A stretch of 41,979 nt of DNA. Origin: CAYFUT01 sp964346395. Its GTDB lineage: Bacteria; Bacillota; Halanaerobiia; Halobacteroidales; Halobacteroidaceae. Where the stretch lies: the NCBI GenBank assembly GCA_964346395.1, contig CAYFUT010000016.1:1-41979 (forward strand), in the 5' to 3' direction. Position 1 is the first letter of the stretch. Every line of letters begins with the position of its first letter. A model generated the notes under the pieces. That model was not told the DNA's origin. It did no database searches and was given only the letters and a program-made list of their open reading frames with translations. The translations under genes and the position numbers were made by a program. Positions 23,939 through 33,705 of this stretch are shown here, piece after piece.

Positions 23939-24949
23939 TTAATCTTCATTTTCTTTTTCTTTAACATCCGGCTGTTCTTCTTCAGCCTCCGGGCCAACAT
24001 TCGAAATCATATCCCGCATATCAGTATCGGCCTTGATATTCTTATAGTTCATATAATCCATAACGCCCATATTTCCAGAGCGAAGTGCCTCTGCTATTGC
24101 CTTTGGTACCTGCGCTTCCGCCTTGACGACTTTAGCCTGATTCTCCTGTACTTTGGCTTTCATTTCCTGCTCTTCTGCTACTGCCATAGCTCTTCTTTCC
24201 TCTGCTTTAGCCTGCGCAATTTCCTTATCAGCTTCTGCCTGATCAGCCTGCAGTTTAGCTCCAATATTCTTACCTACATCTACATCCGCTATATCAATCG
24301 AGAGAATTTCAAAAGCAGTTCCTGAATCCAATCCTTTCTCCAGCACTGTCTTCGAAATAGAATCCGGATTTTCCAATACCTTTTTATGCGTTTTTGAAGA
24401 ACCAACTGTCGTAACGATTCCTTCGCCTACTCGAGCCAATACTGTATCTTCTCCCGCCCCACCAACTAACTGGTCAATATTAGCTCTGACTGTCACGCGG
24501 GCAGTAGCCATTACCTGAATTCCATCCATTGCTACCGCTGTAACTTCCGGCGTTTCAATCACTTTCGGATTAACACTCATCTTTACTGCTTCTAAAACAT
24601 CTCGCCCGGCCAAATCAATGGCAGCTGCCCGTTCAAAAGTCAAATCAATCTCCGCTCGGGCAGCAGCTACTAAGGCATCAACAACATTATCTACATTCCC
24701 GCCAGCTAAATAATGAGATTCTAAAGTATCACTGCCTATTTCTAACCCCGCTTTGTGAGATTTAATCATCGGTGCAATAATAGCCGACGGCACTACCCTT
24801 CTTAACCGCATCCCGATTAAATTAAAGAAACTGATCTTTACTCCCGCTGCTAAAGCCGAAATCCAGAGTCCCACCGGAATAAAAAAGACAAACAAAATTA
24901 ATAATAAGACAACAGCTGCAATTACCACTATTGATAACGGAGCCATCAT
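23939..24949 (-). CDS. floA: Flotillin-like membrane-microdomain scaffold FloA
   Basis: The 336-residue protein has an N-terminal membrane hairpin (IVVIAAVVLLLILFVFFIPVGLWISAL), then the FloA/YqfA SPFH-like region (GMRLRRVVPSAIIAP, GMNVDNVVDALVAA-type segment as GGNVDNVVDALVAAARA) and a coiled, Ala/Glu-rich part (ADKEIAQAKAEERRAMAVAEEQ). FloA organises functional membrane microdomains in Firmicutes. It starts three bases after the nfeD stop, the standard nfeD-floA pairing. Confidence 0.93.
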   Translation of the reverse strand: MMAPLSIVVIAAVVLLLILFVFFIPVGLWISALAAGVKISFFNLIGMRLRRVVPSAIIAPMIKSHKAGLEIGSDTLESHYLAGGNVDNVVDALVAAARAEIDLTFERAAAIDLAGRDVLEAVKMSVNPKVIETPEVTAVAMDGIQVMATARVTVRANIDQLVGGAGEDTVLARVGEGIVTTVGSSKTHKKVLENPDSISKTVLEKGLDSGTAFEILSIDIADVDVGKNIGAKLQADQAEADKEIAQAKAEERRAMAVAEEQEMKAKVQENQAKVVKAEAQVPKAIAEALRSGNMGVMDYMNYKNIKADTDMRDMISNVGPEAEEEQPDVKEKENED

Positions 24950-24952
24950 TTA

Positions 24953-26272
24953 TCATTCCTCCCTTGCAATTTTTCTAACAATGATTTTATTTCCTTCCAC
25001 CTTAACCACCTTTACACGCTGGTGAGGCTCAATAAAACCGCCTTCACTAATCACATTCATCCGCTCTTCTTCTATCTCAGCAATCCCTGCCGGCCGCAGA
25101 GTTCCTTTTGTTTCTCCTGTTTTGCCTACTAATTCAGAATTATCCCGCTTATGGGATACATAGCCGCTTTCCTTTGTCTGGGTTTCCCTTAAGGCAATGC
25201 GGCGCCAAAAATAAGTGCCGCCGAAATATCTGATTAAAAGCCAGGTACCAAGGACTGACAGGACCAGAGTAGTAGCCAACACTCCCAAAGCTATCTCCGG
25301 ATTAGGAAACACAAAATATAAACTAGCTCCCATGGCAATTATTCCGCCGGTTCCCGTGACTCCAAAGCCCGGGACTACAAATACTTCTAAAGCCAGTAGA
25401 ACAATTCCTACCATAAATAAAACTAATAATCCCCAACTAGCTACTCCATTAATAATGTAGCCGCTGAAAAAAAGGCCTAAACTCAATAAACCAACTGTAC
25501 CGCCTACTCCCCAGCCGGGAGCAACTGCCTCAAAAGCTAAAGCCAAAAATCCTACAGTCAGCAGTAAAATACTCACTCCGGGATTAGTAATCCACCCGGC
25601 TAACTTTTCCGCCGGAGTTAAACCGGCTTCCTTCACTTCCGCCTGAGCCAAATTTAACCTACTCAACAAAGAATTAAAATCCGCTTCTATCCCGTCAGCA
25701 AACTCATTATCTACTGCTTCCTGCGCCGTTAAAGTCACTAACTTTCCTGCCTCAGTAATTTTCGGAATTTCTAAATCCTTATCTACCATGGCGGCAGCTA
25801 ATTCTGCATTTTTACCGCGCCTCTCGGCGGCGGCTTTAAATTCTTTCCGCAGGGCTGAAATATACTTTTCCGACTCCGGTCTAGTTTCTGCTGCTCCAAT
25901 ACTACTGCCCGGCGTCATCATCAATTCCTCTCCTGCTAGGGCAATCAGAGCTCCCGCGGACCAGGCCCGACCAGATACATAAGTCACTGTCGGCACAGAA
26001 GAAGAAAAAATAGCATCTTTAATTTTAATAGCTGAATCTACTAGTCCACCGTAGGTATCTATTTCTAAAATAATCTGGTCGGCGCCCTCAGCTTCCGCCG
26101 CCTCAATTCCCTTCGTCACTAGTTTAACCATCCCTGGATTTATTTTTCCCTCCACTGGTATTTTATATACTGTCTTAGTCTTAGCCTGAGCCTGAACTGA
26201 ACAACTAGCTCCTAATACTAATAAGACCATAAACCCTAGTAATAATATCTTAGTTGCTGACTTCTTCACCAC
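24953..26272 (-). CDS. nfeD: NfeD-type membrane serine protease (ClpP-class domain plus NfeD domain)
   Basis: The 439-residue protein has a signal-like start, a ClpP-like protease domain (LEIDTYGGLVDSA, then YVSGRAWSAGALIAL with probable nucleophile S105, and TPGSSIGAAE), four to five membrane helices (about 235-350) and a C-terminal OB-fold NfeD domain (LVGKTGETKGTLRPAG, VISEGGFI, VKVVKVEGNKIIVRK). It partners with the flotillin encoded next to it, probably in membrane-protein quality control. It is the first gene of the operon, with GGAGGTGG before the start. Confidence 0.92.
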   Translation of the reverse strand: MVKKSATKILLLGFMVLLVLGASCSVQAQAKTKTVYKIPVEGKINPGMVKLVTKGIEAAEAEGADQIILEIDTYGGLVDSAIKIKDAIFSSSVPTVTYVSGRAWSAGALIALAGEELMMTPGSSIGAAETRPESEKYISALRKEFKAAAERRGKNAELAAAMVDKDLEIPKITEAGKLVTLTAQEAVDNEFADGIEADFNSLLSRLNLAQAEVKEAGLTPAEKLAGWITNPGVSILLLTVGFLALAFEAVAPGWGVGGTVGLLSLGLFFSGYIINGVASWGLLVLFMVGIVLLALEVFVVPGFGVTGTGGIIAMGASLYFVFPNPEIALGVLATTLVLSVLGTWLLIRYFGGTYFWRRIALRETQTKESGYVSHKRDNSELVGKTGETKGTLRPAGIAEIEEERMNVISEGGFIEPHQRVKVVKVEGNKIIVRKIAREE

Positions 26273-26293
26273 TCCACCTCCTTTCTAAAGTAA

Positions 26294-26326
26294 GAGCTAT
26301 GAGTCATGAGTTGTGGGCTATGAGCC
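26294..26326 (+). repeat. Short imperfect direct repeat upstream of nfeD
   Basis: GCTATGAGTCATGAG and GGGCTATGAGCC repeat the GCTATGAG unit. It is probably a fragment of a dispersed repeat. No promoter can be assigned with confidence. Confidence 0.4.
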
Positions 26327-26442
26327 AATTCAAGATTAAATCATTAAGAAAACAAATCTAAGTCATCTTTACTTTCAATCTTCCAAGAAAGAAGTTTAGT
26401 AGCAACTTTCACCTCCCCGAGTTAGCAATAATTTTTATATCT

Positions 26443-27948
26443 TTAATCTCTATTATTCCGTTTTGTAACCCCTAGTAATCGGTCAGTTAATTCGCTAGTC
26501 AAATCCTCCCTTTTAAATCGCCACTGCCAGTTTCCATCCGGCGCTCCGGGAGTATTTAAGCGAGCTTCATTCCCTAAAGATAATATATCTTGCAGAGGGG
26601 TAATAGCAAATACCGCCGGTGAAGCTGAGATTAGTTCTATAAAATCCCAGCAGATATTTCCGTGTTTATAGTCTAAGTTTTTCTCTAAATAATGATGCAG
26701 CTGCCTCTTTTCCTCATCAGTAGCCTCATCTTCATACCAGCCCAGAGTAGTATTATTGTCATGCGTTCCCGTATAAGCTACACAGTTTTTCGGATAATTA
26801 TGCGGTAAGTATTTAGCTGCTCCTCCGCCGTGAAAAGCAAACTGTAAAATTTTCATTCCGGGAAAACTAAATTTATTCCGCAGTTCTTCTACTTCTTCCG
26901 GAATAATCCCCAAATCTTCAGCTAAAAAAGGAAGTTTGCCTAATTTTTTTTCTACTGTTTGAAAAAAATCTTCCCTGGGTCCTGGTTTCCATTCACCATG
27001 CAAAGCGCTTTCCGCTCCCGCCGGAACAGCCCAATAATCTTGAAAACCGCGGAAATGATCAATCCGGATAATATCTACCATTCTTAAAGTTGCTTTGATC
27101 CGCTCAATCCACCACTGATAATCATTTTCCTGCAATCGTTCCCACTTATAAAGGGGATTGCCCCATAGTTGTCCTGTTTCACTAAAATAATCAGGCGGTA
27201 CCCCCGCTACTTTAGTCGGACTTAAATCTTCATCAAAGAAGAATAAGTCCGGATGAGCCCAGGCATCAGCACTATCAAAAGCTACAAAAATGGGAATATC
27301 ACCAATTATTTTAATTTCTCGCTGATTAGCATAATCTTTTAAGGACGTCCACTGTTTAAAGAAAATATACTGTAAAAACTCTCTAAACTCTATTTTATCA
27401 GCTAATTCAGCCTTATATTCTTCTAAAGTTTCGGAATCGCGAAATTTTATTTTTTCCTCCCATTCTGTCCACGGCCTCCCGCCAAAGTGCTCTTTAATTG
27501 CCCGAAATAAACCATAATCAACTAACCAATCTTCATTTTCCCGACAAAAAGAGGCAAATTCTTCTTGCTCTTGATTACTAGCCGAAGCCTTAAATTCTCG
27601 AAAAGCTTTCTTTAAAATTGGAACCTTAAAATTTATCATTTCTCCATAGTTAACCTTATCCGAAGGAAAATCCGGCGCTTCTGCTAAATCTTCTTGTGTT
27701 AATAATCCTTCCTCCCGCAGTTGTTCTAAGTTAATCAAATACGGATTACCAGCGAAAGCAGAAAAACTCTGGTAAGGCGAATTGCCGTATCCAGTTGGCC
27801 CTAACGGACACACCTGCCACAAACTCTGCTCAGCAGCAGCTAAAAAATCAACGAATTCATAAGCTTGACTACCTAAAGTGCCTATTCCATACTTGCCAGG
27901 TAGTGAAGTAGGATGCAAAAATACTCCACTACTTCTTGTAAATCTCAT
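26443..27948 (-). CDS. malQ: 4-alpha-glucanotransferase (amylomaltase)
   Basis: The GH77 enzyme has 501 residues. It begins RSSGVFLHPTSLPGKYGIG. IRIDHFRGF contains the catalytic nucleophile aspartate, FLAEDLGII the acid/base glutamate, and YTGTHDNNTTLGWY the third carboxylate. It transfers alpha-1,4-glucan segments in glycogen or maltodextrin metabolism. The inner ATG is chosen because GGAGGGG lies before it. It appears monocistronic. A glucan-binding phosphatase gene lies 11 kb away in the same window. Confidence 0.95.
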   Translation of the reverse strand: MRFTRSSGVFLHPTSLPGKYGIGTLGSQAYEFVDFLAAAEQSLWQVCPLGPTGYGNSPYQSFSAFAGNPYLINLEQLREEGLLTQEDLAEAPDFPSDKVNYGEMINFKVPILKKAFREFKASASNQEQEEFASFCRENEDWLVDYGLFRAIKEHFGGRPWTEWEEKIKFRDSETLEEYKAELADKIEFREFLQYIFFKQWTSLKDYANQREIKIIGDIPIFVAFDSADAWAHPDLFFFDEDLSPTKVAGVPPDYFSETGQLWGNPLYKWERLQENDYQWWIERIKATLRMVDIIRIDHFRGFQDYWAVPAGAESALHGEWKPGPREDFFQTVEKKLGKLPFLAEDLGIIPEEVEELRNKFSFPGMKILQFAFHGGGAAKYLPHNYPKNCVAYTGTHDNNTTLGWYEDEATDEEKRQLHHYLEKNLDYKHGNICWDFIELISASPAVFAITPLQDILSLGNEARLNTPGAPDGNWQWRFKREDLTSELTDRLLGVTKRNNRD

Positions 27949-28117
27949 TATTACCCCTCCTAACAACTTGCCAGAAATTTTATCTACACCTAACCAAAAA
28001 TTAAACTAAAGCACACTAATTATAATTACATAAAAAGATAAAAAAACCTGCAACTACCTTCCTCTTTTTCAAGTATACCACTTTTGATTCCAAAATATAC
28101 CTGATAAAAAATTAAAA

Positions 28118-29164
28118 TCAAAATTTAACCTCAAAACCGAAGGTACCAGCCAAACCTGAACTAGCTGACAAATCCAAATCTTTAGTCTGGAAGGCTACCT
28201 GCAGCCCTTTATATTTAAATTTTAAACTAACAAACTCTCGATACAGACCAGTAGTTAACTCTACTGGTTCAGTCAATAACTGATAATTAATATAGGGGTA
28301 AAATTGAGACCGGTAGTCTAAACCCAATTCTATCCATTCTTTAGTTAGAGCCACTTTATACTTAGGAATTAATTTCGTAACATAGTCCTGATACCCATAA
28401 TAGCCGTTGCCGATTGAAGCCTGCTCATCACTTAAAGAATAATTTTCATAATCCATTACCCGAGTATATACATTATTCCATTTAATCCAGCTATGAATAT
28501 TTTCCCCCTGCGCTTCCAGCAGCCAACCTGAATCCAGCTTTTTCTTCCCCCGACAGCCGAAACTATACCCCCAAGCACTGAAATTTATATCTTGCAGCGT
28601 ATTTACCTGATTTAAATTGCTATAAATCCCGTCTTTTACCCCCGAAAAATATAAATCCCCTTCCTGATTAGTAATTTCACCCCGCCAGCGTTCCTGCGTT
28701 AATTCTCGGCCGACTAATAATTTGCCTGTTGCCAAAAAACTTTCCGCTTCCTCCTCAGCAGCTAAAATTTCAGCTCCCCAAACAAGTCCCTCTAACTGCT
28801 GCGACCAACTCTCTAATTCTAATTGGTAAGTGGTCTGCTTTTTCTGCTCTTCAGTTCCAGCAGCAAGCGCAAAATTTACAGCCTCATCAGTAGTCTGTAC
28901 CCACTCTTCTGTTTCTTTTATGTAACCCAGTAAATAACGACTATTTTCTAAAACAATTTGGCGGTAATTATCTATAATTAACCAACCATCATCTTCTAGA
29001 TTAGTTACCGGAGCATAATAATTCTCTTCAGCTAGATCTAAAATAGAAAAATAATTATTATTTATAAATAAATCCTGATCATAACTAATTTCTCCACCAT
29101 TAGCTTCTACATTTCCCCCACCCAAAATAACTATTACTAATCCGATAATCACTATCCGTTTCAT
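28118..29164 (-). CDS. Exported beta-barrel-like protein, unknown
   Basis: The 348-residue protein has a signal peptide (MKRIVIIGLVIVILGGGN, cleavage after VEA). A helical N-terminal part (residues 20-150, many Q and E) is followed by strand-rich sequence (YFSGVKDGIYSNLNQV onward) and a terminal GTFGFEVKF. This fits an outer-membrane barrel with an N-terminal periplasmic part. The ATG behind GAAGGAGG was chosen over an upstream TTG. The family is not recognised. It follows the carboxypeptidase-like lipoprotein gene, separated by 215 bp and a terminator. Confidence 0.65.
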   Translation of the reverse strand: MKRIVIIGLVIVILGGGNVEANGGEISYDQDLFINNNYFSILDLAEENYYAPVTNLEDDGWLIIDNYRQIVLENSRYLLGYIKETEEWVQTTDEAVNFALAAGTEEQKKQTTYQLELESWSQQLEGLVWGAEILAAEEEAESFLATGKLLVGRELTQERWRGEITNQEGDLYFSGVKDGIYSNLNQVNTLQDINFSAWGYSFGCRGKKKLDSGWLLEAQGENIHSWIKWNNVYTRVMDYENYSLSDEQASIGNGYYGYQDYVTKLIPKYKVALTKEWIELGLDYRSQFYPYINYQLLTEPVELTTGLYREFVSLKFKYKGLQVAFQTKDLDLSASSGLAGTFGFEVKF

Positions 29165-29233
29165 GATTTCCTCCTTCATCAAACAGCATAATATTACTAG
29201 CAAATTAAATAAAACAGTAAAAACAAAAATAAA

Positions 29234-29249
29234 GCAGCCTAACGGCTGC
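29234..29249 (-). terminator. Terminator-like hairpin (family F repeat)
   Basis: GCAGCC-TAAC-GGCTGC has a T-rich tract after it on the minus strand. It lies 170 bp after the lipoprotein stop. Its flank AGTTTGA is shared with the hairpin at 22950. Confidence 0.65.
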
Positions 29250-29418
29250 CCAGTTTGAAAAGGTCTAGTTTAAACAAACCATTACCAGCAATCACACTAC
29301 GGTTGCTTCTTTCAGGCTCAACCTCAACCTTAACCTCATCCTCAACTCTAACTCAATCTCTAGCTAAAATTAACAGGAAGAAAACAATTTTGGAGTTGCA
29401 ATAAAATTTCCCAAAGTT

Positions 29419-31197
29419 CTAAGGGAGTAGCACATCACTAGTCTGGTCTGAATAATCAATTACCGGTTCCCCACCAATTAATATAATTTCCCCAAAAACC
29501 TCTCCTCCACTATAATTAGTTATTTCACCAATTTTAGCTGTTCTATCATACTGGCCAGGCTTAATAGCAACTCCTAAATTATCTTGATTAGTAGCTACTA
29601 AATCTACTACTGTTTCAGCATCAAAAATAGCCATCCCGGTAATAAACTTATCTCCGCTAAATTCATATCTAAACTCAGAAACTACATGTTGATAACCATC
29701 TCGATCTACTGTAACTGTCAAACCTACATCATTATACTTAGTATTTTCCAATTGCCCGTCCAATTCAACCACTACCGGTGGATAATTAGTATCACTATCC
29801 AGTTCAGCAAAATCATAATTATCAAAATCAGGGTCTACTTCTAAAGACCCAGTTAACATAAGCCCTTCCGGTTCAGTTATATCTTGATAAATTCCGTTAA
29901 AAGTTATCACATTCGGAACCGGAGTTGCTAATTCTTCCGGATTTATAAACTGAATTTCAGTAGTTCCTTCCAAAGCTACTGCCTTAGTTTCTAAAGTGCT
30001 ATCCGTAGTTAGTTTGACCAACTGTCCTCCACCCTCATTTTTCAGCTCCGCATAAGAAGGAAACTCAGCATCAGCCAATTCAAGCAGCAGATCACCAGTT
30101 AAATCTAATTCAGCAGAATTAAAGTTCCCCTGGAAAGATAGAGTATTATCTGATTCTAAATCTAAACTAAGATCACCATTCACCGCGACGGTACCAATCC
30201 CCGCTAGATTAGCAAACTGCGCCCCTGCTTCGTGTAAATCATCCGCCAAGGTGCCCTCTACACTCACTTCCATAATCCGAGGAACAGTCAGATTATACGT
30301 CCCTTCTTCATCTGTTTCAGTTATCGTTTCCTCAGCACTCGAAGTTAAAGTAAAATCAAAGTTCCAATCCGAAGTACCATCTCCTTCCAGATCAAAACTA
30401 TAGTGGTATTCCGCCGCAGTTAAATCGGCATTTATTTCCCCGGTGTCGGCATCTTCCGTAATTATATCACTTATATTAGTAATCTGAATCACCAATCGAC
30501 TGCCAGTTGCCTCATCAGACAGATCCCAGGTCCAGATATCAGCCGTTAAATCCTCCTGCTCAGTATAACTAATAATTTCCGGCTCCCCAGCTGAATCCGA
30601 ATTAATTATATAAGTTCCCGGGCCCTTCTGACTAGTTGTATCTCCATCCGGCAGTAAAGTTTCCCATAATTCCAGAGTATCACCAATCATTCCCAAACGA
30701 GCTCCTACTGCTTCCAGATAAGGCGCCACTTGCTCAGTAATATTATTTTCTATCTGATCTGTCTGTCCGGAAACCGTAGTCTGTAAGTTCAATCCATGCG
30801 TTTTCAATTCTGCTACTAGGTCTTTAGCATCTTGAACGGTAGTATCATCAAAGTCTAACACTAAATTAACAGTAGCTGTTTTTCCCCCGACGACCACTAC
30901 CTCTTTTTCTTCCTTGATTAACGGGTTACTATTAGTAAACTGAACCGTATAAGTTCCCGCCTCCAGCTCAGAAAACTTATATTCCCCGCTGCTGCCCGTC
31001 TGCTTAACCCGGCCGGCAGTTAGCAGCTCTACCTCAACTCCCGAAATCGTCTTATCATTTACCTTTACCACGCCTTGAATACTACCCATAGAATCAGTTT
31101 CACTACCAAAAGGACCAAAACAACCGGCTAGTAAAATAAACAAACCTAAAAATATACCAATAAACTTAATTCTTTTTAATATAGTTATTTTTATCAC
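29419..31197 (-). CDS. Lipoprotein with carboxypeptidase-regulatory-like domain
   Basis: The 592-residue surface or periplasmic lipoprotein has lipobox LLAGC (C26). A CarboxypepD_reg-like beta-sandwich follows (about 38-110: GSIQGVVKVNDKTISGVEVE and GEYKFSELEAGTYTVQF). The rest is an acidic beta-rich body without a known motif, with strongly negative charge as in halophile surface proteins. The start is unusual: the frame opens with GTG inside GGGAGTG and has no ATG or TTG before the signal sequence, so the true initiation codon is uncertain. It is probably transcribed alone. Confidence 0.75.
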   Translation of the reverse strand: MIKITILKRIKFIGIFLGLFILLAGCFGPFGSETDSMGSIQGVVKVNDKTISGVEVELLTAGRVKQTGSSGEYKFSELEAGTYTVQFTNSNPLIKEEKEVVVVGGKTATVNLVLDFDDTTVQDAKDLVAELKTHGLNLQTTVSGQTDQIENNITEQVAPYLEAVGARLGMIGDTLELWETLLPDGDTTSQKGPGTYIINSDSAGEPEIISYTEQEDLTADIWTWDLSDEATGSRLVIQITNISDIITEDADTGEINADLTAAEYHYSFDLEGDGTSDWNFDFTLTSSAEETITETDEEGTYNLTVPRIMEVSVEGTLADDLHEAGAQFANLAGIGTVAVNGDLSLDLESDNTLSFQGNFNSAELDLTGDLLLELADAEFPSYAELKNEGGGQLVKLTTDSTLETKAVALEGTTEIQFINPEELATPVPNVITFNGIYQDITEPEGLMLTGSLEVDPDFDNYDFAELDSDTNYPPVVVELDGQLENTKYNDVGLTVTVDRDGYQHVVSEFRYEFSGDKFITGMAIFDAETVVDLVATNQDNLGVAIKPGQYDRTAKIGEITNYSGGEVFGEIILIGGEPVIDYSDQTSDVLLP

Positions 31198-31439
31198 TCC
31201 CTAAAAGTAAATTTTATTGTCTTCGCTTTATACTTCGCTTTCTTTTTAATAAAACCTTTCTTTGGGTATGATATTGGGATACATTTTTCATGTCATATCT
31301 AGTAATATAATACATTATTATAGTCTTTTAATTGCGTTTTTTAACTTACTAGTGATAAAATGAATTGGATTAGGTATAGCTGTAAATTCAAACCAAAATA
31401 TCATATAATTAAACTAATAAATCTAAGGAGGTCACAATC

Positions 31440-32297
31440 ATGAAAAAACATTTGCCAGCAATTTTCTTAATTATATTTTTTCTCTGTCTCTTACCTACCA
31501 TAGCTCAAGCAGAATATCAACCCTTTAAATATCAGTTGAATCTAGGAAAATCAGGGAATACTAACAATTTTCATTTAGGTATTTCTCGTACCAATAGCTA
31601 TAACAATAATAAAGTACGCTTCTCCTGGATCATTAATCAACACTATAATAACCATAAATTTGCTCTAGAAGTAGGGAAAAATATAATCACGTGGAAGGAA
31701 AAAGGGAAAGTTTATGTTACAACGGGAGGGGCTATTAGTAATTCATCTCTGGGTCTACAGGCCACTATCGGCGGTAAAATTCAACTCCCACAGAATATTT
31801 CTTTCTATTTAGAAAATAAGATTATCGGCGGGCCAACTTCTATAGAAAAAAACAATCAATTATATTTCGGGCTTCAGGTAGGCTTTCCCGACAGTTACTA
31901 TCAACAAAAATTAGCTGATCAACATCCAGATTGGCCACCGCAAATAATAAAGTTAATCATACAAGGGAAAATCAAAACAAAAGTGTATCAACAACACCCT
32001 AACTGGAAACCGGAAATTTTACAGGCTATCTGCCAAAACAAAATAAAAGTGGGCATGACAAAAAAACAGGTGCAAGCAAGTTTGGGCGAACCGAAAACAA
32101 CGATTAAAGAGGAGGACTATGAAATCTGGGTCTACGGCAAAGGAACTTCAAACTACGTTCAAGATAGCGCAAATACCGTAAACAATAATTCAGGTAACAA
32201 ACTTGCAGCAGCTAGCTTCAATCATAAACAGGTCAGCAAATATAAAAGCAAATATCTTCTCTTTTCTTCAGAGGGAATTTTGCAAACCTGGTACTAA
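31440..32297 (+). CDS. Exported protein with C-terminal BamE/SmpA-like domain
   Basis: The 285-residue protein has a signal peptide (MKKHLPAIFLIIFFLCLLPT, cleavage after AQA) and strand-rich residues 25-155. Two helical repeats follow (HPDWPPQIIKLIIQGKIK and HPNWKPEILQAICQNKIK), then IKVGMTKKQVQASLGEPK, the opening of the BamE/SmpA fold, ending LLFSSEGILQTWY. BamE belongs to the outer-membrane assembly machine. Here the fold is fused to an unknown exported domain, so the role is inferred only as envelope-related. AAGGAGG precedes the start. Confidence 0.75.
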   Translation: MKKHLPAIFLIIFFLCLLPTIAQAEYQPFKYQLNLGKSGNTNNFHLGISRTNSYNNNKVRFSWIINQHYNNHKFALEVGKNIITWKEKGKVYVTTGGAISNSSLGLQATIGGKIQLPQNISFYLENKIIGGPTSIEKNNQLYFGLQVGFPDSYYQQKLADQHPDWPPQIIKLIIQGKIKTKVYQQHPNWKPEILQAICQNKIKVGMTKKQVQASLGEPKTTIKEEDYEIWVYGKGTSNYVQDSANTVNNNSGNKLAAASFNHKQVSKYKSKYLLFSSEGILQTWY

Positions 32298-32386
32298 TCT
32301 GCCCCAGTGAACGTCCAACTCAAAAATCCAATTTATTTTCTGACTGTCAAAAAAAGTTTTTCCAGCGATAAAATAATCTAATCTTT

Positions 32387-32423
32387 CTAGCCTGTGAGGG
32401 AATTTATATTCCTCACAGGCTAG
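32387..32423. terminator. Bidirectional terminator hairpin between convergent genes
   Basis: CTAGCCTGTGAGG (32387-32399) pairs with CCTCACAGGCTAG (32411-32423). It lies between the stop codons of convergent genes (32297 and 32457). Confidence 0.8.
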
Positions 32424-32456
32424 TATAAAAACTTGTTAAGGTTGGATAGCTAAACT

Positions 32457-33596
32457 CTAAAAAGAATAACTAAGCTCTATTTCTAAATTCCCATTAATTA
32501 TTTTCCCAGTAGTTGTCGGTTTAGGTCCCAGAACTTCCTCTTCCGCTCCTGCAAACCAACTGCCGCGCATAGTAAACTGCAGATTGCTACCCAAATTATT
32601 GCTGTACTCCGGTATTACTAACCCGCTTCCATCTTCCGGATAATAGATTCCCATTAACTTAATATTTGCAAAATCATTAATATCATAACTAGTCATCCCT
32701 AAAATTAAATCCATTTCTTCCGGTAAAGAAAGTCCGCCCCCAGCAAAAGAGGATAAGATATTGCTCACCACTCCCGCTTCATCCTTCAGATATTCTAACT
32801 GCATCATTAACCTTTTATCTCCACCGCCAGGAAAGAAACTGTAGTCAGTACCTAGCAGATAAACCGGCTTCTCGGCAGCAAAATAATAACTCCCGGCACC
32901 ATAAACTCCCAGAGGGCCTAAATCGCCCTTGGCAGTAGCTCCCAGACGCTGGTTGTCTCCTCCCTCCTGCTGCACATAATTGAGGGTTAAATCGTAACCT
33001 TTAAGTAAAGTACGGCCTCTGAGGCCATATTTCATTTCTTTATTCAATCCCTGAATTTCTTCTCCTTCTTCTCCATAAACAGGCGTACCATTAGTCAGAG
33101 AAGTAATAGCCGTTATACTTGTATTCCAAGTAACCGGATAGTAAACTTCTACTGCATCCACATACTTAGCACTCCCTGTCTCCTCCATAGCTTCCGCTCC
33201 TAGATTATAATCGACCGGATTCAACAGAGAACCGAAAGACCAGGAAATCGGCTGCCGCCCGGCGCTGACATCAAAACTGCCGACTTTTCGTTTAATATAT
33301 AATTTCTTGACTGAACTAATTAACTCCCCATTCGGTAACGGCTGGTTTAAACTGTTTTCCGCCGCCGGATTAGTTTTCAAATCCACTTCTGCATAGGCCG
33401 AAGTTTTCTCTGACTGCGGAATCAGCACTTCCAGAGTTAAATATTCCTGCACGACAGTGGCAAAATCAGTATCTTCTTTAATCACCGTCATCGTTTTAGT
33501 TTTGACTTCTCCCCCGATTTCGGTCTGAGCAAAGACAGTCACCGGTAACAATAAAACTAACACTAGTGATAAACTAAGATTTATTTTAAACCGCAT
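32457..33596 (-). CDS. Outer-membrane beta-barrel protein, last gene of the export operon (DUF1302-like)
   Basis: The 379-residue protein has a signal peptide (cleavage after TVFA) and then many alternating strands ending LEIELSYSF. The segment VSAGRQPISWSFGSLLNPVD resembles DUF1302 barrels, in which a GRQ-x-x-SWG...NP pattern recurs. In Proteobacteria such barrels sit beside LolA-like carriers and RND pumps. Here it follows a LolA-like carrier and an ABC transporter, suggesting the outer-membrane end point of one export path. AGGAGG precedes the start. Confidence 0.7.
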   Translation of the reverse strand: MRFKINLSLSLVLVLLLPVTVFAQTEIGGEVKTKTMTVIKEDTDFATVVQEYLTLEVLIPQSEKTSAYAEVDLKTNPAAENSLNQPLPNGELISSVKKLYIKRKVGSFDVSAGRQPISWSFGSLLNPVDYNLGAEAMEETGSAKYVDAVEVYYPVTWNTSITAITSLTNGTPVYGEEGEEIQGLNKEMKYGLRGRTLLKGYDLTLNYVQQEGGDNQRLGATAKGDLGPLGVYGAGSYYFAAEKPVYLLGTDYSFFPGGGDKRLMMQLEYLKDEAGVVSNILSSFAGGGLSLPEEMDLILGMTSYDINDFANIKLMGIYYPEDGSGLVIPEYSNNLGSNLQFTMRGSWFAGAEEEVLGPKPTTTGKIINGNLEIELSYSF

Positions 33597-33642
33597 AATT
33601 TTACCTCCTAGCTAAATTAGCTAAATTTAGAACAAAAATTAG

Positions 33643-33670
33643 GTAGCGACATGGCATGCCATGTCGCTAC
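33643..33670. repeat. Perfect 28-bp palindrome (CATGGCATGCCATG core)
   Basis: GTAGCGACATGGCA is followed by its exact mirror. It lies between the LolA-like and barrel genes. A second copy at 35836-35859 keeps the 16-bp core and the right arm. The arm sequence TAGCGACAT is the same as in the family A palindromes. Confidence 0.85.
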
Positions 33671-33705
33671 TGGTTCCTTCCGTTTAATTAAGGAACTAGG
33701 TATAC

